In this document: positions 1 to 7,485 of the stretch, in pieces
How the letters are laid out: every line of letters starts with the position of its first letter
How positions within the stretch are numbered: position 1 is the first letter of the stretch
From: Candidatus Heimdallarchaeota archaeon
Lineage (GTDB): Archaea > Asgardarchaeota > Heimdallarchaeia > JABLTI01
Assembly: GCA_019058165.1 (NCBI GenBank)
Contig: JAHLVZ010000007.1
Coordinates: forward strand, 1 to 58,654
Length of the DNA: 58,654 nt
Direction of reading: 5' to 3'
Position numbers and translations under genes: made by a program
The notes under the pieces: generated by a model
Told to the model about the DNA's origin: nothing
What the model saw: the letters and a program-made list of their open reading frames with translations, nothing else
Database searches by the model: none

Positions 1-1
1 T

Positions 2-163
2 AAAGCAAAAGAGTTTATCACAAAAGCAGGTTATCCTACAAGTACAACAGAAATTAATTCAGGATTTTCTTGGATAATAACATTTTCAATGCTTATAATT
101 TATAGTATATTCACTGCAACTAAATTTAAGAAAGGTAAAAAAATAAAAGCTACACAAAGATAA
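2..163 (+). CDS. C-terminal end of a membrane-anchored surface protein (partial)
   Basis: The window opens inside this gene, so only about the last 53 codons are visible, ending at TAA 161-163. The piece has a Thr/Ser stretch, then Ser-Gly-Phe, one hydrophobic segment of about 20 residues and a Lys-rich tail. This is the same tripartite ending seen in at least four other secreted proteins of the window. It is therefore very likely the C-terminal anchor of an exported surface protein. Nothing can be said of the ectodomain. Confidence 0.6.
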   Translation, partial: KAKEFITKAGYPTSTTEINSGFSWIITFSMLIIYSIFTATKFKKGKKIKATQR

Positions 164-181
164 GCAAAAATTGAGTAAGAA

Positions 182-523
182 ATGAATTCAAAAATAGAAA
201 AGCAATCTCAGAAGAAATCACCTATATATACAAAAAAAGTTGACCCAATCTATGCAGCGGATCATCTCCTCGTCATAGGTGAACGAATAAAATACCTCTA
301 TGGTGATGAATTATTGATAGAACGATCTATTGATATAGATAAGTTTCTCTTAGAAATACTGGACTTAACGGGGGGAATCACCAGAAGTCAGCTAGTGAAA
401 CTCACACATGTTCCCCGAACAACCTTATATGACATTTTGGCAAAGCTCATCGAGCATGGGAAAGTCGATAAAGACTATTTGTATGATAAGAAGAAAAGAC
501 CAGGCTTACTAAGAAACAAGTGA
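182..523 (+). CDS. Winged-helix half of a frameshifted tyrosine recombinase
   Basis: 113 residues. The region from about residue 55 to 105 reads as a winged helix: a recognition-helix stretch RSQLVKLTHVPRTTLYDIL followed by a basic wing ending KKKRPG. The ORF stops at 521-523 and overlaps a GTG of the next ORF. The other frame upstream of that GTG continues as LTKKQVNQLLEAV, the usual entry into a tyrosine-recombinase catalytic domain. The two ORFs are therefore probably one gene of about 295 codons broken near 500-510, needing a -1 (or +2) shift. A truly separate small DNA-binding protein translationally coupled to the next ORF is the alternative. Confidence 0.6.
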   Translation: MNSKIEKQSQKKSPIYTKKVDPIYAADHLLVIGERIKYLYGDELLIERSIDIDKFLLEILDLTGGITRSQLVKLTHVPRTTLYDILAKLIEHGKVDKDYLYDKKKRPGLLRNK

Positions 524-1071
524 ATCAACTCCTGGAAGCAGTGAATTGTCATACTACCCTTAAGATTGCTACTATTATGATCTTGAATTTTGGGTTCCGT
601 ATTTCTGAGATTACTAATCTCAAAGTTCAGAACATTGACTTTACAAAAGAAATCATAACTATTCATTTAGGTAAAGGACGAAAGACCCGGAGAATTACAA
701 TACTTGATTATCAAAAACCTATACTCAAAAGAATTCTTCGAACAAGACAAGGAATGCTAGCAATAAACTCTCCAGAAGATCATTTTCTGATCAATAAAAT
801 CACTGGTCGAAAAACTAGCATTAATTGGTTACAGAATTATTATGTTCGGATTAGCAAGAAACTAGGTTTTAGAGTTCATGCTCACAGGCTCCGGAGAACT
901 TTTGCATCGATTCTTTTCTTTGACAACCGCATTGATATTTATCTTATCGCTTGGTTATTAGGTCATACAAGTATCCAAACAACTATGCGTTATCTTGGGA
1001 TTAAAGAAAAGCAGAAGCATGAAGACTACAAAGAATCCATGAGAGGAAAAGTAATTGTTCCTCTTATTTGA
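520..1071 (+). CDS. Tyrosine recombinase/integrase catalytic domain
   Basis: 183 residues containing essentially only the catalytic domain. The active-site set is visible: Arg27 in GFRISEI, basic beta-hairpin Lys52/55, His122-x-x-Arg125 in HRLRR, His149 in LLGHTS and nucleophile Tyr158 in MRYLGI. Such enzymes cut and rejoin DNA through a 3'-phosphotyrosine and serve integration or resolution of elements. No core-binding domain lies in this frame; the winged-helix ORF just upstream may take its place. The ORF calls GTG 520 as start, but homology-like sequence continues upstream to about 490 in the same frame, so the GTG is probably internal. The 3' end overlaps the convergent RHH gene by 8 bases. 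Confidence 0.8.
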   Translation: MNQLLEAVNCHTTLKIATIMILNFGFRISEITNLKVQNIDFTKEIITIHLGKGRKTRRITILDYQKPILKRILRTRQGMLAINSPEDHFLINKITGRKTSINWLQNYYVRISKKLGFRVHAHRLRRTFASILFFDNRIDIYLIAWLLGHTSIQTTMRYLGIKEKQKHEDYKESMRGKVIVPLI

Positions 1072-1627
1072 TTTCTTTTTTCCATTGTATTTTCCCTCTA
1101 TCTGTTAGCATGAGTGATCCTTCTTTTGCTAATTTTTCTAACGCTAAATCTAATGCAGTGAATAATCTTCTTGGTGATTCTTCCAGGTAATCCTTCAAGG
1201 TAGGATCTTCTTGTATAAGCACGTCTTTTATTTCACTATGCGTTTTTTTCTGGAATCTTTGTTGCTGCAGCATCCAGTAGATTTTATCTCTGCTATTATG
1301 CATTAGAAGATCTTCTCGATACTCTGAACTGATTTCTTTCAATAGATCTAAATTCTCAGTTAGGTTTTGACTTAATGATTTTTCTAATTGATCTATTCTT
1401 TTGAGAACATCCGAATAATCCCCTTTTCCAGGTGCTATTTCCGCAATTAGTTCTTTCTTTAAGATATCTCCTCTAATGGTCGCAATGATATATTCAGAAA
1501 GAGTCATTTTCTTCTTCTTTGCTTCTTCTTCAAATATTTCCTTTTCTACAGCATTAATTCTGAACTCAATTCGAGCGTCTTTTTTAATTATTTCATCATT
1601 AGAAACTTCTTTATTTGAGTTAGACAT
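1064..1627 (-). CDS. Ribbon-helix-helix protein, mobilisation/antitoxin-like
   Basis: 187 residues. Residues about 18-50 match a MetJ/Arc-type ribbon-helix-helix: a strand of pattern ARIEFRINAVEKEIFEE, a Lys-rich turn and TLSEYI. This is typical of plasmid accessory (MobC-like) proteins and antitoxins. The middle, about residues 75-125, is charged and helical, probably coiled coil; the C-terminus may form another small winged helix (residues 130-187). The start ATG 1627 is the only good one. Its place between two recombinases suggests it belongs to the same integrated element. The exact role, whether relaxosome accessory, partition or repressor, cannot be told. Confidence 0.6.
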   Translation of the reverse strand: MSNSNKEVSNDEIIKKDARIEFRINAVEKEIFEEEAKKKKMTLSEYIIATIRGDILKKELIAEIAPGKGDYSDVLKRIDQLEKSLSQNLTENLDLLKEISSEYREDLLMHNSRDKIYWMLQQQRFQKKTHSEIKDVLIQEDPTLKDYLEESPRRLFTALDLALEKLAKEGSLMLTDRGKIQWKKEIK

Positions 1628-1831
1628 ACTATTTCTTGGGCTCCTGTGTGATTCGGATCATCATTTCGGGAACTGAATTCACATAGGAAAATACCCTTTT
1701 TTCATTCAAAAATGTTGTTGGAACACCTGTTCGGGCACTTTTTCGTAATATGGATATATGATATTAGATGTTACTCTTCTTTTTATTTGTGCAGCCATTC
1801 TAGTTAATTAGAGCTCAGAGGATGTTTTGGT

Positions 1832-2890
1832 GTGATAGAAGAAGAAATTGATGTATTTAGAGGTTTCATGGAAATAGAAGAGAGATCAATTCATACAATA
1901 AGACAGTATCTTGATATTCTTAATTGGTTTGAAACTTTTTTGCGAGAAAAAAGCATCAGCTTTCAAGATTTAACTGAAAAAGATATTATGAAATTTCAAC
2001 TTTGGATTAAGAATAAGCACCTAGTAAACCAATACTTGAGAGTGCACAAGAAACTTCCAACAAAATCTGAATTAGAGGAATTCTCAAAGAAAACAAAAAG
2101 CTTGGGTGGAAAAAGCTTGTACAAATACCTTACAACAATTAAGAAATTCCTGGAAGTAAATGATAAGCAACTTAATTGGACCAGAATTCCAACACCGAAA
2201 TATGATGATAATTTTAATCCCAATGTACTCTCACCAAGCGAGATACAAAAAATTGCCCAAACTGCTAGTAGATTCTGTACCTTTCAACATACGACGATTA
2301 GTTCTGATGATTGTATGAAATGTAAGAAATTTAGAAATCCTAAGAGTTTTAAATCTGCAGCACAAAGAACTTATCCTGAAGTATGCTTCTACTTTGATGG
2401 GTTAAAATTAAAATCCATGATACTTTTAGCTTATGAAGCTGCATTAAGAACAGATGAATTATGCAATCTAAAACTAAAGCATTTGGATCTGGATTTGAAG
2501 GAAGTCTTTATTGAAAAACCATTAAAACATTCGCAACCACAAGCTGTTCCAATATCCGATGGTTTAAATTCACTTTTGAAAGAATATTTGAGTAATTATA
2601 AATATCTCAAAAATGATGAGGATATTCTTTTTCCAACAAAAACAGGGAAAAAATATCATGCAAACAATTTCGCTACTCATGTTTTTAGACCAATTGCAAA
2701 ACTTGCAGGTTTCGATGTAAGATACTACACCCTAAGGCATAGTAGAGCAACCAATCTGATAAAACAAGGATTAGATATTGGCTGGGTAAGAAGAATAACT
2801 CGACACAAGAATATCAACAATGTTTTGAAATATATCCACTTGTCTTCTCAAGATATAAGAAAGGAATTAGAGAAAAAAGAATTGTTGTGA
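1832..2890 (+). CDS. Tyrosine recombinase with a four-Cys insert
   Basis: 352 residues from a GTG start. Residues 5-115 form the helical core-binding domain (IRQYLDILNWFETFL). The catalytic domain is about 135-345: Arg206 in AALRTDEL, YTLRH with Arg302, His325 in TRHKN and nucleophile Tyr334 in LKYIHL. Two oddities are seen. The first His of the HxxR box is Tyr299. Cys149, Cys161, Cys164 and Cys185 are arranged C-x11-C-x2-C-x20-C at the start of the catalytic domain, which looks like a small metal-binding insert. It is full length for the family and looks intact. It probably mobilised, or still mobilises, the surrounding segment. Confidence 0.85.
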   Translation: MIEEEIDVFRGFMEIEERSIHTIRQYLDILNWFETFLREKSISFQDLTEKDIMKFQLWIKNKHLVNQYLRVHKKLPTKSELEEFSKKTKSLGGKSLYKYLTTIKKFLEVNDKQLNWTRIPTPKYDDNFNPNVLSPSEIQKIAQTASRFCTFQHTTISSDDCMKCKKFRNPKSFKSAAQRTYPEVCFYFDGLKLKSMILLAYEAALRTDELCNLKLKHLDLDLKEVFIEKPLKHSQPQAVPISDGLNSLLKEYLSNYKYLKNDEDILFPTKTGKKYHANNFATHVFRPIAKLAGFDVRYYTLRHSRATNLIKQGLDIGWVRRITRHKNINNVLKYIHLSSQDIRKELEKKELL

Positions 2891-2924
2891 ATAATAGAAT
2901 ATCCATTTGAAAAAAATGTTACAT

Positions 2925-3290
2925 TTATAACCATAAAGCTAAGGATTCCCAAGCAATTGCTAGTTTCTGTAATGAATTTGAAAAGATGACTGAAGGAGCA
3001 TAGACTTGTCTTTCTTCATCAAAAACAACCATTCCGCGATCAATTAAACGGTTTAAAATACGATAAAAACTTGCCTTTGAAATATGCTCTCTATTGCGCA
3101 TAAACATGTCATACATTTGATTTTTGGTAATAGTGCGATTACCAGTTACAAGACTCTTCAAAATCATAAGGGTAAGACCATATTCAGGAGAGTTCCTATC
3201 CCCGGTAGCAATTACTGCAACTATTTCTTCAAGTTTCATATCAGAACTGATTTTTTCTGCATCAAATACTATCTTTGATTTCTTAGACAT
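2925..3290 (-). CDS. Winged-helix transcriptional regulator
   Basis: Small DNA-binding protein; the start is taken at ATG 3290 (MSKKSK), with a TTG at 3326 as an upstream alternative. The N-terminal third is acidic and helical. About residues 45-100 carry a wHTH with TITKNQMYDMFMRNREHISKASFYRILNRLIDRG and a short wing, ending in a hydrophobic tail. It sits convergent to the second recombinase with a 34-base gap. It may regulate that element or the Nmad2 gene upstream. No ligand-binding domain is visible and the target is unknown. Confidence 0.6.
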   Translation of the reverse strand: MSKKSKIVFDAEKISSDMKLEEIVAVIATGDRNSPEYGLTLMILKSLVTGNRTITKNQMYDMFMRNREHISKASFYRILNRLIDRGMVVFDEERQVYAPSVIFSNSLQKLAIAWESLALWL

Positions 3291-3368
3291 ACAAACCCGC
3301 TCAGTCTTATTTTTATAAGACCTCAAATTTAAGGGTTTCTAACTAAAGAAAGAAGAAGACCTAAAAAA

Positions 3369-4022
3369 TCACTCCCAGCACTGCACATAGGTTTCATCAT
3401 CATTTGGCCATATTTCAGGAGGATTAACAAAACCAACTTTTCCTTGTCTATTGAGTTCTTCAATGAAATCAAGGAATTCTTGTGGAACCTCGGGATCAGC
3501 AATACATTTGTGACCAATATCGCAATACAAAATATCAACAAGTTCTTTCGATGGAATCTTAACAGGTTCACGTCCGAAGTAATGATAGAATTTCCTGTCT
3601 GATACTAAAACGAATTCACCATGTAAGTCTTCTCTTTTCTGTTTTTCCCACTCTTCATCACTTTCATAATTATCTCGAGAATGTGCTGAATATTGTTGAA
3701 TGAATTCTCCATCATGTCCAAGTTCATAGATATTATCTCCCATTCTAAAGATTTCTTCATCAACTGAATAATCAGGTCTTTTCAATTGAAACCGAGGATT
3801 AGTCCAATATTCATCAAATGTTATTTTTTCTGTGACCTGCATGGCAAACAAAAGATAATGATCTTCTAGCTTTTCAGATTTCTCTTTTAGTCCAACAACC
3901 CAATCCCCAACTTTAGCGATTTTTCTAATTAACTCTTGATCTAAAGCAAGAGTGCAATGATCCCAAAAAGGATTCGGAGCTAAACCACAATCATCCCTAA
4001 CTACATATGAGTAAATCTTCAA
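3369..4022 (-). CDS. Nmad2-like nucleotide-modification-associated protein
   Basis: The N-terminus KIYSYVVRDDCGLAPNPFWD with the following CTLALDQELIRKIAKVGDWVVG is characteristic of the nucleotide modification associated domain 2 family, proposed from comparative genomics to act with DNA hypermodification systems. I take TTG 4022 as start: the family begins at this point and GGTGA lies 5 bases upstream. The longer reading from 4034 lacks an SD. The rest has aromatic and acidic blocks, including GEFVLVSDRKFYHYFG. No DNA methylase or restriction gene is next to it, so here it is an orphan beside recombinases. The biochemical activity of the family is not established to my knowledge. Confidence 0.75.
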   Translation of the reverse strand: MKIYSYVVRDDCGLAPNPFWDHCTLALDQELIRKIAKVGDWVVGLKEKSEKLEDHYLLFAMQVTEKITFDEYWTNPRFQLKRPDYSVDEEIFRMGDNIYELGHDGEFIQQYSAHSRDNYESDEEWEKQKREDLHGEFVLVSDRKFYHYFGREPVKIPSKELVDILYCDIGHKCIADPEVPQEFLDFIEELNRQGKVGFVNPPEIWPNDDETYVQCWE

Positions 4023-4131
4023 TATCTTCACCAAATAAAACTACACAGAAAAAGAACATAAACATTTATCTCTAAAAAGTAAGAAAACTCATTCTCTAAC
4101 ATTTAGTTTCTATAGGGAAACGAGAAGAATA

Positions 4132-4677
4132 TTAGTTTTCTTCTGCTTGAACTCCGACATTATATACATAAAATCCTAATTCACTATTCATATCAATTTG
4201 TGGCATAGAAGAAAAAAGGAAAGTATTTGATACTACACGAGCATCTGGACGAAGCTCGTTCATGAGTTTTCCTTCTAATTTGTCATTGGTGTTTTGAAGA
4301 AGATAACAGAAAACAATATCTGCTTCACTAATGTCTTTTGCAAATAGATCGCCATATTTTACTTTCACTCTACGACGCAAACCTAAAATGGTAATTAAAA
4401 ACTGGCACCAAAGAAATCGAAATAAATCAATTTCAATCCCAACTGCACGAGCTTTGAATTTTCTCGCAGCCATCACTATAACTCGTCCATCTCCACAACC
4501 AAGGTCATACACTAATTCTCCTGGTTTTACATTTGCCATTTCAAGCATCTTTTTTACTTTCTTCATTCGGGTTGGCCAGTAAGGAGCTCCTCGTCTATTA
4601 GACCATGAAATAGAAACTAAAGTGATAATTCCAAGAATAATTATCCCAAGGGCAATCATAGAGGGAACGCTAGGCAT
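4132..4677 (-). CDS. Membrane-tethered class I SAM methyltransferase, FAM173-like
   Basis: 181 residues. Residues 5-25 form one hydrophobic helix (MIALGIIILGIITLVSIS). A Rossmann methyltransferase follows: motif I VYDLGCGDGRV, acidic post-I residue in VGIEID, KVKYGDLF, and a late block LRPDARVVSNTF. The helix followed by a compact catalytic domain, and these motif sequences, resemble the FAM173 family (eukaryotic mitochondrial lysine methyltransferases of the ATP synthase c-subunit and the adenine nucleotide translocase). Similar archaeal and bacterial proteins exist. The substrate here is unknown; a membrane protein lysine is plausible. It is a single gene with no operon partner. Confidence 0.7.
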   Translation of the reverse strand: MPSVPSMIALGIIILGIITLVSISWSNRRGAPYWPTRMKKVKKMLEMANVKPGELVYDLGCGDGRVIVMAARKFKARAVGIEIDLFRFLWCQFLITILGLRRRVKVKYGDLFAKDISEADIVFCYLLQNTNDKLEGKLMNELRPDARVVSNTFLFSSMPQIDMNSELGFYVYNVGVQAEEN

Positions 4678-4755
4678 GATTAATAACCAAATAATTTCTC
4701 TTTAATAATTTTTAGATTAGAAATTTAGCTAATTACAATTAAATCTGCGTTTGCT

Positions 4756-5541
4756 TTAAGGATAGCTATTAATTGCTGCAATCATTGCTTTGCTTAGTGT
4801 GTCATAAAGATTAGCAGAAAGACGTGTGTATAAATCATAATCTTTTACTCTAACTACATCATTCCATGAACCCATGCCACCAAAGACCCAAGCTTGATCG
4901 CATGCAGTTAAAATTTGTTTTACTTCAATTTCAAAACAGCCTTCAGGTAGAAATCCCTTCTCCAATAATTTGTAGGATTCTTCAACAGATAAGAAATCTA
5001 AAGCCACCTGGAATACTTTTGTCCAATTAGCTAACTCATTCTTTACAGTGAATTCAATCATATCTTTGAGAATTTCTTTTAGGTATAATTTAGCTTGTTC
5101 AAAATTTGTCTTAGTAATTTTTGGCAAATCGATATCTTTGATAAGTTGGAAGTAATAAACTTTTAAATCTCCAAACTCCATTCGCCATTTTGTTTGCCAA
5201 ATATCGCATTTGTCACATTTCTCTGCTATGATATTCCACTGGCTTCCTCCTCCAACAAAAGCGGAACTAATATGATCTGCTAATCCTAAGCTTTTTGTTG
5301 ATTGAAAAGAAAGATACAATCGAGTATACTTGTTGTTTTTCAAGAATTTAAACCATTTATTTGGATCCTCTGCAATGACATTCTTTCTTGCAAGAAGATC
5401 TTCTGGAACGGTTTCAACGAATCTTATGTTCTTATAGTGGAATCCTGCTGGATGATTCATATCATATGATACTGGTTTACCTTGAAGGTAGGCATTCCCG
5501 TAGGCAACCAGAGACATTATTTGAGCAATTTCATCCTTCAT
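4756..5541 (-). CDS. Conserved-looking protein of unknown function
   Basis: 261 residues, soluble, no signal peptide or membrane helix. I do not recognise the family. It has a CDKCDIW pair of cysteines near residue 110, many aromatic residues and a C-terminal helix-rich end. Codon use and length look like a real gene and no competing ORF is present. It lies alone between the methyltransferase and the broken Nudix gene, so context does not suggest a role. Confidence 0.6.
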   Translation of the reverse strand: MKDEIAQIMSLVAYGNAYLQGKPVSYDMNHPAGFHYKNIRFVETVPEDLLARKNVIAEDPNKWFKFLKNNKYTRLYLSFQSTKSLGLADHISSAFVGGGSQWNIIAEKCDKCDIWQTKWRMEFGDLKVYYFQLIKDIDLPKITKTNFEQAKLYLKEILKDMIEFTVKNELANWTKVFQVALDFLSVEESYKLLEKGFLPEGCFEIEVKQILTACDQAWVFGGMGSWNDVVRVKDYDLYTRLSANLYDTLSKAMIAAINSYP

Positions 5542-5674
5542 AATTATTAATGAAGGGTTTTCACATAAAATATCTTCCCTTGCGGAATAGAAAAATTGAG
5601 AGGAATTATTAGAAATCTATAATCAAAGTGAATAAAGTTTAATAATACTACTAGAAGTAAAAGTGTTGATTGAA

Positions 5675-6199
5675 ATGACTGAAAATCAATCTGATATAGG
5701 GTTTTTTGGTGGTATCGGGTTGCAGGTGTTCTTCTAAAGGAGGGAAAGGTGCTTCTTTTTACTGAGGATCTCATTGATTTTTGGGTTCTTCCCAGTGGAG
5801 GTATCAAGATGTTTGAATCTTCAGAAGAAGCAATTAAAAGAGTTTAAAGAAAAAATCGGCGTTTCTATTGAAGTCGAGAGACTCTTATGGATAGTTGAGA
5901 ATTCCTTTGAAATGGATGATCAGAAATACCATGCTTTAGAACTAACATTCTTAGTAAGTCTGTTGGATTCCGATGATAAGTTACTTCAAAAGGAATTCAT
6001 AGGATTAGAGGACGATTTAGCAATGACTGAAAATTATGTAGGGAGGTACAAAGATCAAAGTGAGTTGAAACTTACTTTTCGCTGGTTTGATCCAAAAGAT
6101 TTAGACACTATCACCATTAAACCGGATATTTATCATGAAGCACTAAAGAATATACCAGAACATCCTGTGCTTCTTCGGAATCTTGAGATAAAAAATTAA
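5675..6199 (+). pseudogene. Nudix hydrolase, frameshifted twice
   Basis: Three reading pieces join into one Nudix protein. ATG 5675 starts a short frame. A second frame, about 5698-5844, reads YRVAGVLLKEGKVLLF then FWVLPSGGIKMFESSEEAIKR and hits TAA 5845. A third frame (to stop 6199) continues EFKEKIGVSIEVERLLWIVENSF and the usual C-terminal RWFDPKDL. Joined, they give the Nudix box G-x5-E-x7-R-E-F-x-E-K-x-G-V. The break inside the box is explained by loss of two bases: AAA-AGA-GAG-TTT has become AAA-AGA-G-TTT near 5840. A second shift is needed near the 5700-5710 T/G runs. Substrates of such enzymes are nucleoside diphosphate derivatives. It is either dead or mis-assembled. Confidence 0.75.
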
Positions 6200-6230
6200 C
6201 AAAATAGAATTATTGAGTCACATTGATTAT

Positions 6231-6710
6231 TTACTTCACTTCAGTCATAACGACCAAGTAAAACACTTGGTCTTCAATAGGCAAAGGATTTGCGATAATA
6301 TTGAAACTCAATTCTACATGTTTGCCGTTCTTTTTTACAGTTAATAATGCCTCTCCTTCTTCTGTTTCACCTGTTTCTTGAGTTTTTAGAACAGTTAAAA
6401 CAGCTCCACAATAACGACAGTCTTCAGCGGTACCACAACCAGAAATGTGAGTATGGGCATGGATACAATCAATAAGTTCACCGGGTCTTTCACCGAGACC
6501 ATCCTCGAATCGTTCTTTCCCAATCATCTTTGTAAAAGAATAATTTGCAAAAACAACTTGTCTTTGTTGATTGATAATAACAACCATATTAGGCAATACA
6601 TTTAGTACTGGTAAGACCTTTCTCAATCCAAGAACTTTTATCGTCTGCAAATAAATTTCATCGATATCTAATCTTTCTGCAAGTGCAAAGTCGGTATCTG
6701 ATTCTGTCAC
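6231..6710 (-). CDS. Stand-alone PAS-domain protein with Cys4 motif
   Basis: 159 residues from GTG 6710. Residues about 33-155 form a PAS domain (LPNMVVIINQQRQVVFANYSF, then FYLVVMTEVK as last strand). Inside it lie Cys82, Cys92, Cys98 and Cys101 in the pattern C-x9-CGTxxxCxxCG. That motif recurs in some PAS sensors and could bind a metal, heme or iron-sulfur group; this is inference. No kinase, HTH or other output domain is attached. The histidine kinase at 32812-33957 has the same PAS type, so this may be its partner or a redox/ligand sensor acting in trans. Confidence 0.8.
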   Translation of the reverse strand: MTESDTDFALAERLDIDEIYLQTIKVLGLRKVLPVLNVLPNMVVIINQQRQVVFANYSFTKMIGKERFEDGLGERPGELIDCIHAHTHISGCGTAEDCRYCGAVLTVLKTQETGETEEGEALLTVKKNGKHVELSFNIIANPLPIEDQVFYLVVMTEVK

Positions 6711-6868
6711 TTTGATTCCATCTTAATTGTTTTAGGTTAAACTTTTACACAGTAATATTGTCATATGTAAATATAAGTTAATTGATTTATATTTTGTATA
6801 ATTCGAGTTTAAGAAAGAGTACAAACAAAGGTAGCTTAGGTGAACTATAATAAGAAATGTTGGAAAAT

Positions 6869-7030
6869 TTATTTCGGAAACATTTTCATATTTTTTATGA
6901 TCCTTTTCAATCCTTCATCAATCATACCTAATCGATTATGAGTTGTTCCCCAAACAAGGTAAGGAACACATGTTCGACTGTAATAAAATTTCATTCTTGC
7001 TAAAAGGGATTTTTGATTTGAAAATGGGTA
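6869..7030 (-). other. Possible remnant of a minus-strand coding region
   Basis: The 330-base space between the PAS gene and the HIT gene has no intact gene. On the minus strand, an ORF whose upstream half is only antisense of HIT ends in about 54 residues that look protein-like (for example VPYLVWGTTHNRLGMIDEGL). I do not recognise them. They may be the tail of a gene lost by the rearrangement that also removed the HIT N-terminus, or chance. Confidence 0.25.
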
Positions 7031-7040
7031 ATTATCTAAT

Positions 7041-7388
7041 ATGGCTTTCATGGATATCAAGCCCATCAATGAGGGACATGCTTTGGTCATGACAAAGAAA
7101 CATGCTATTCTGGTTGATGAGTTAGATGAAGAACTATATTTGAAGCTGTTTCCGATTGGAAGAAAAATCGCTATGAAAATAAAAGAAAAATTACCGGAAA
7201 CTAAAGGTATCATGTATTTTATCGCTGATGGGGAGCATGCAGGACAAGAAGTACCACATGTACATCTTCATATAATTCCAAGAAAACCAAATGATGGCTT
7301 CGATTTTATATTTGAACAAGCTTACTATGATAGATTACTTACAGAAGAAGAACGAACGAAAGTGAAGGATAAACTAATTCCTATTTAG
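7041..7388 (+). CDS. HIT-family nucleotide hydrolase/transferase, short at the N-terminus
   Basis: 115 residues. The HIT signature HVHLHIIPR is at about residues 73-81, with the preceding IKPINEGHALVMTKKHA block, so the catalytic histidine triad is intact. Family members usually begin 25-35 residues earlier with C-x-x-C and a GEIPS-like strand. Here upstream in-frame codons contain TAA 7029 and TGA 7014, and no such sequence is found in any frame. The gene is either N-terminally truncated or starts late (ATG 7041 or 7050). Such proteins act on AMP-linked compounds in the cytoplasm. Confidence 0.75.
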   Translation: MAFMDIKPINEGHALVMTKKHAILVDELDEELYLKLFPIGRKIAMKIKEKLPETKGIMYFIADGEHAGQEVPHVHLHIIPRKPNDGFDFIFEQAYYDRLLTEEERTKVKDKLIPI

Positions 7389-7485
7389 TATTTGTAGTTA
7401 AAATATTAATATTTTAAACCAATTTCCTCTAATAGAAGTAAATTATTGTATATCATAGTATAAATTGGATATTTAGGGTGATTAC

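Noticed and set aside
5547..5807. 86-codon minus-strand ORF over the Nudix start
   Set aside because: It is antisense to the three joined Nudix frames, which form a recognisable protein.
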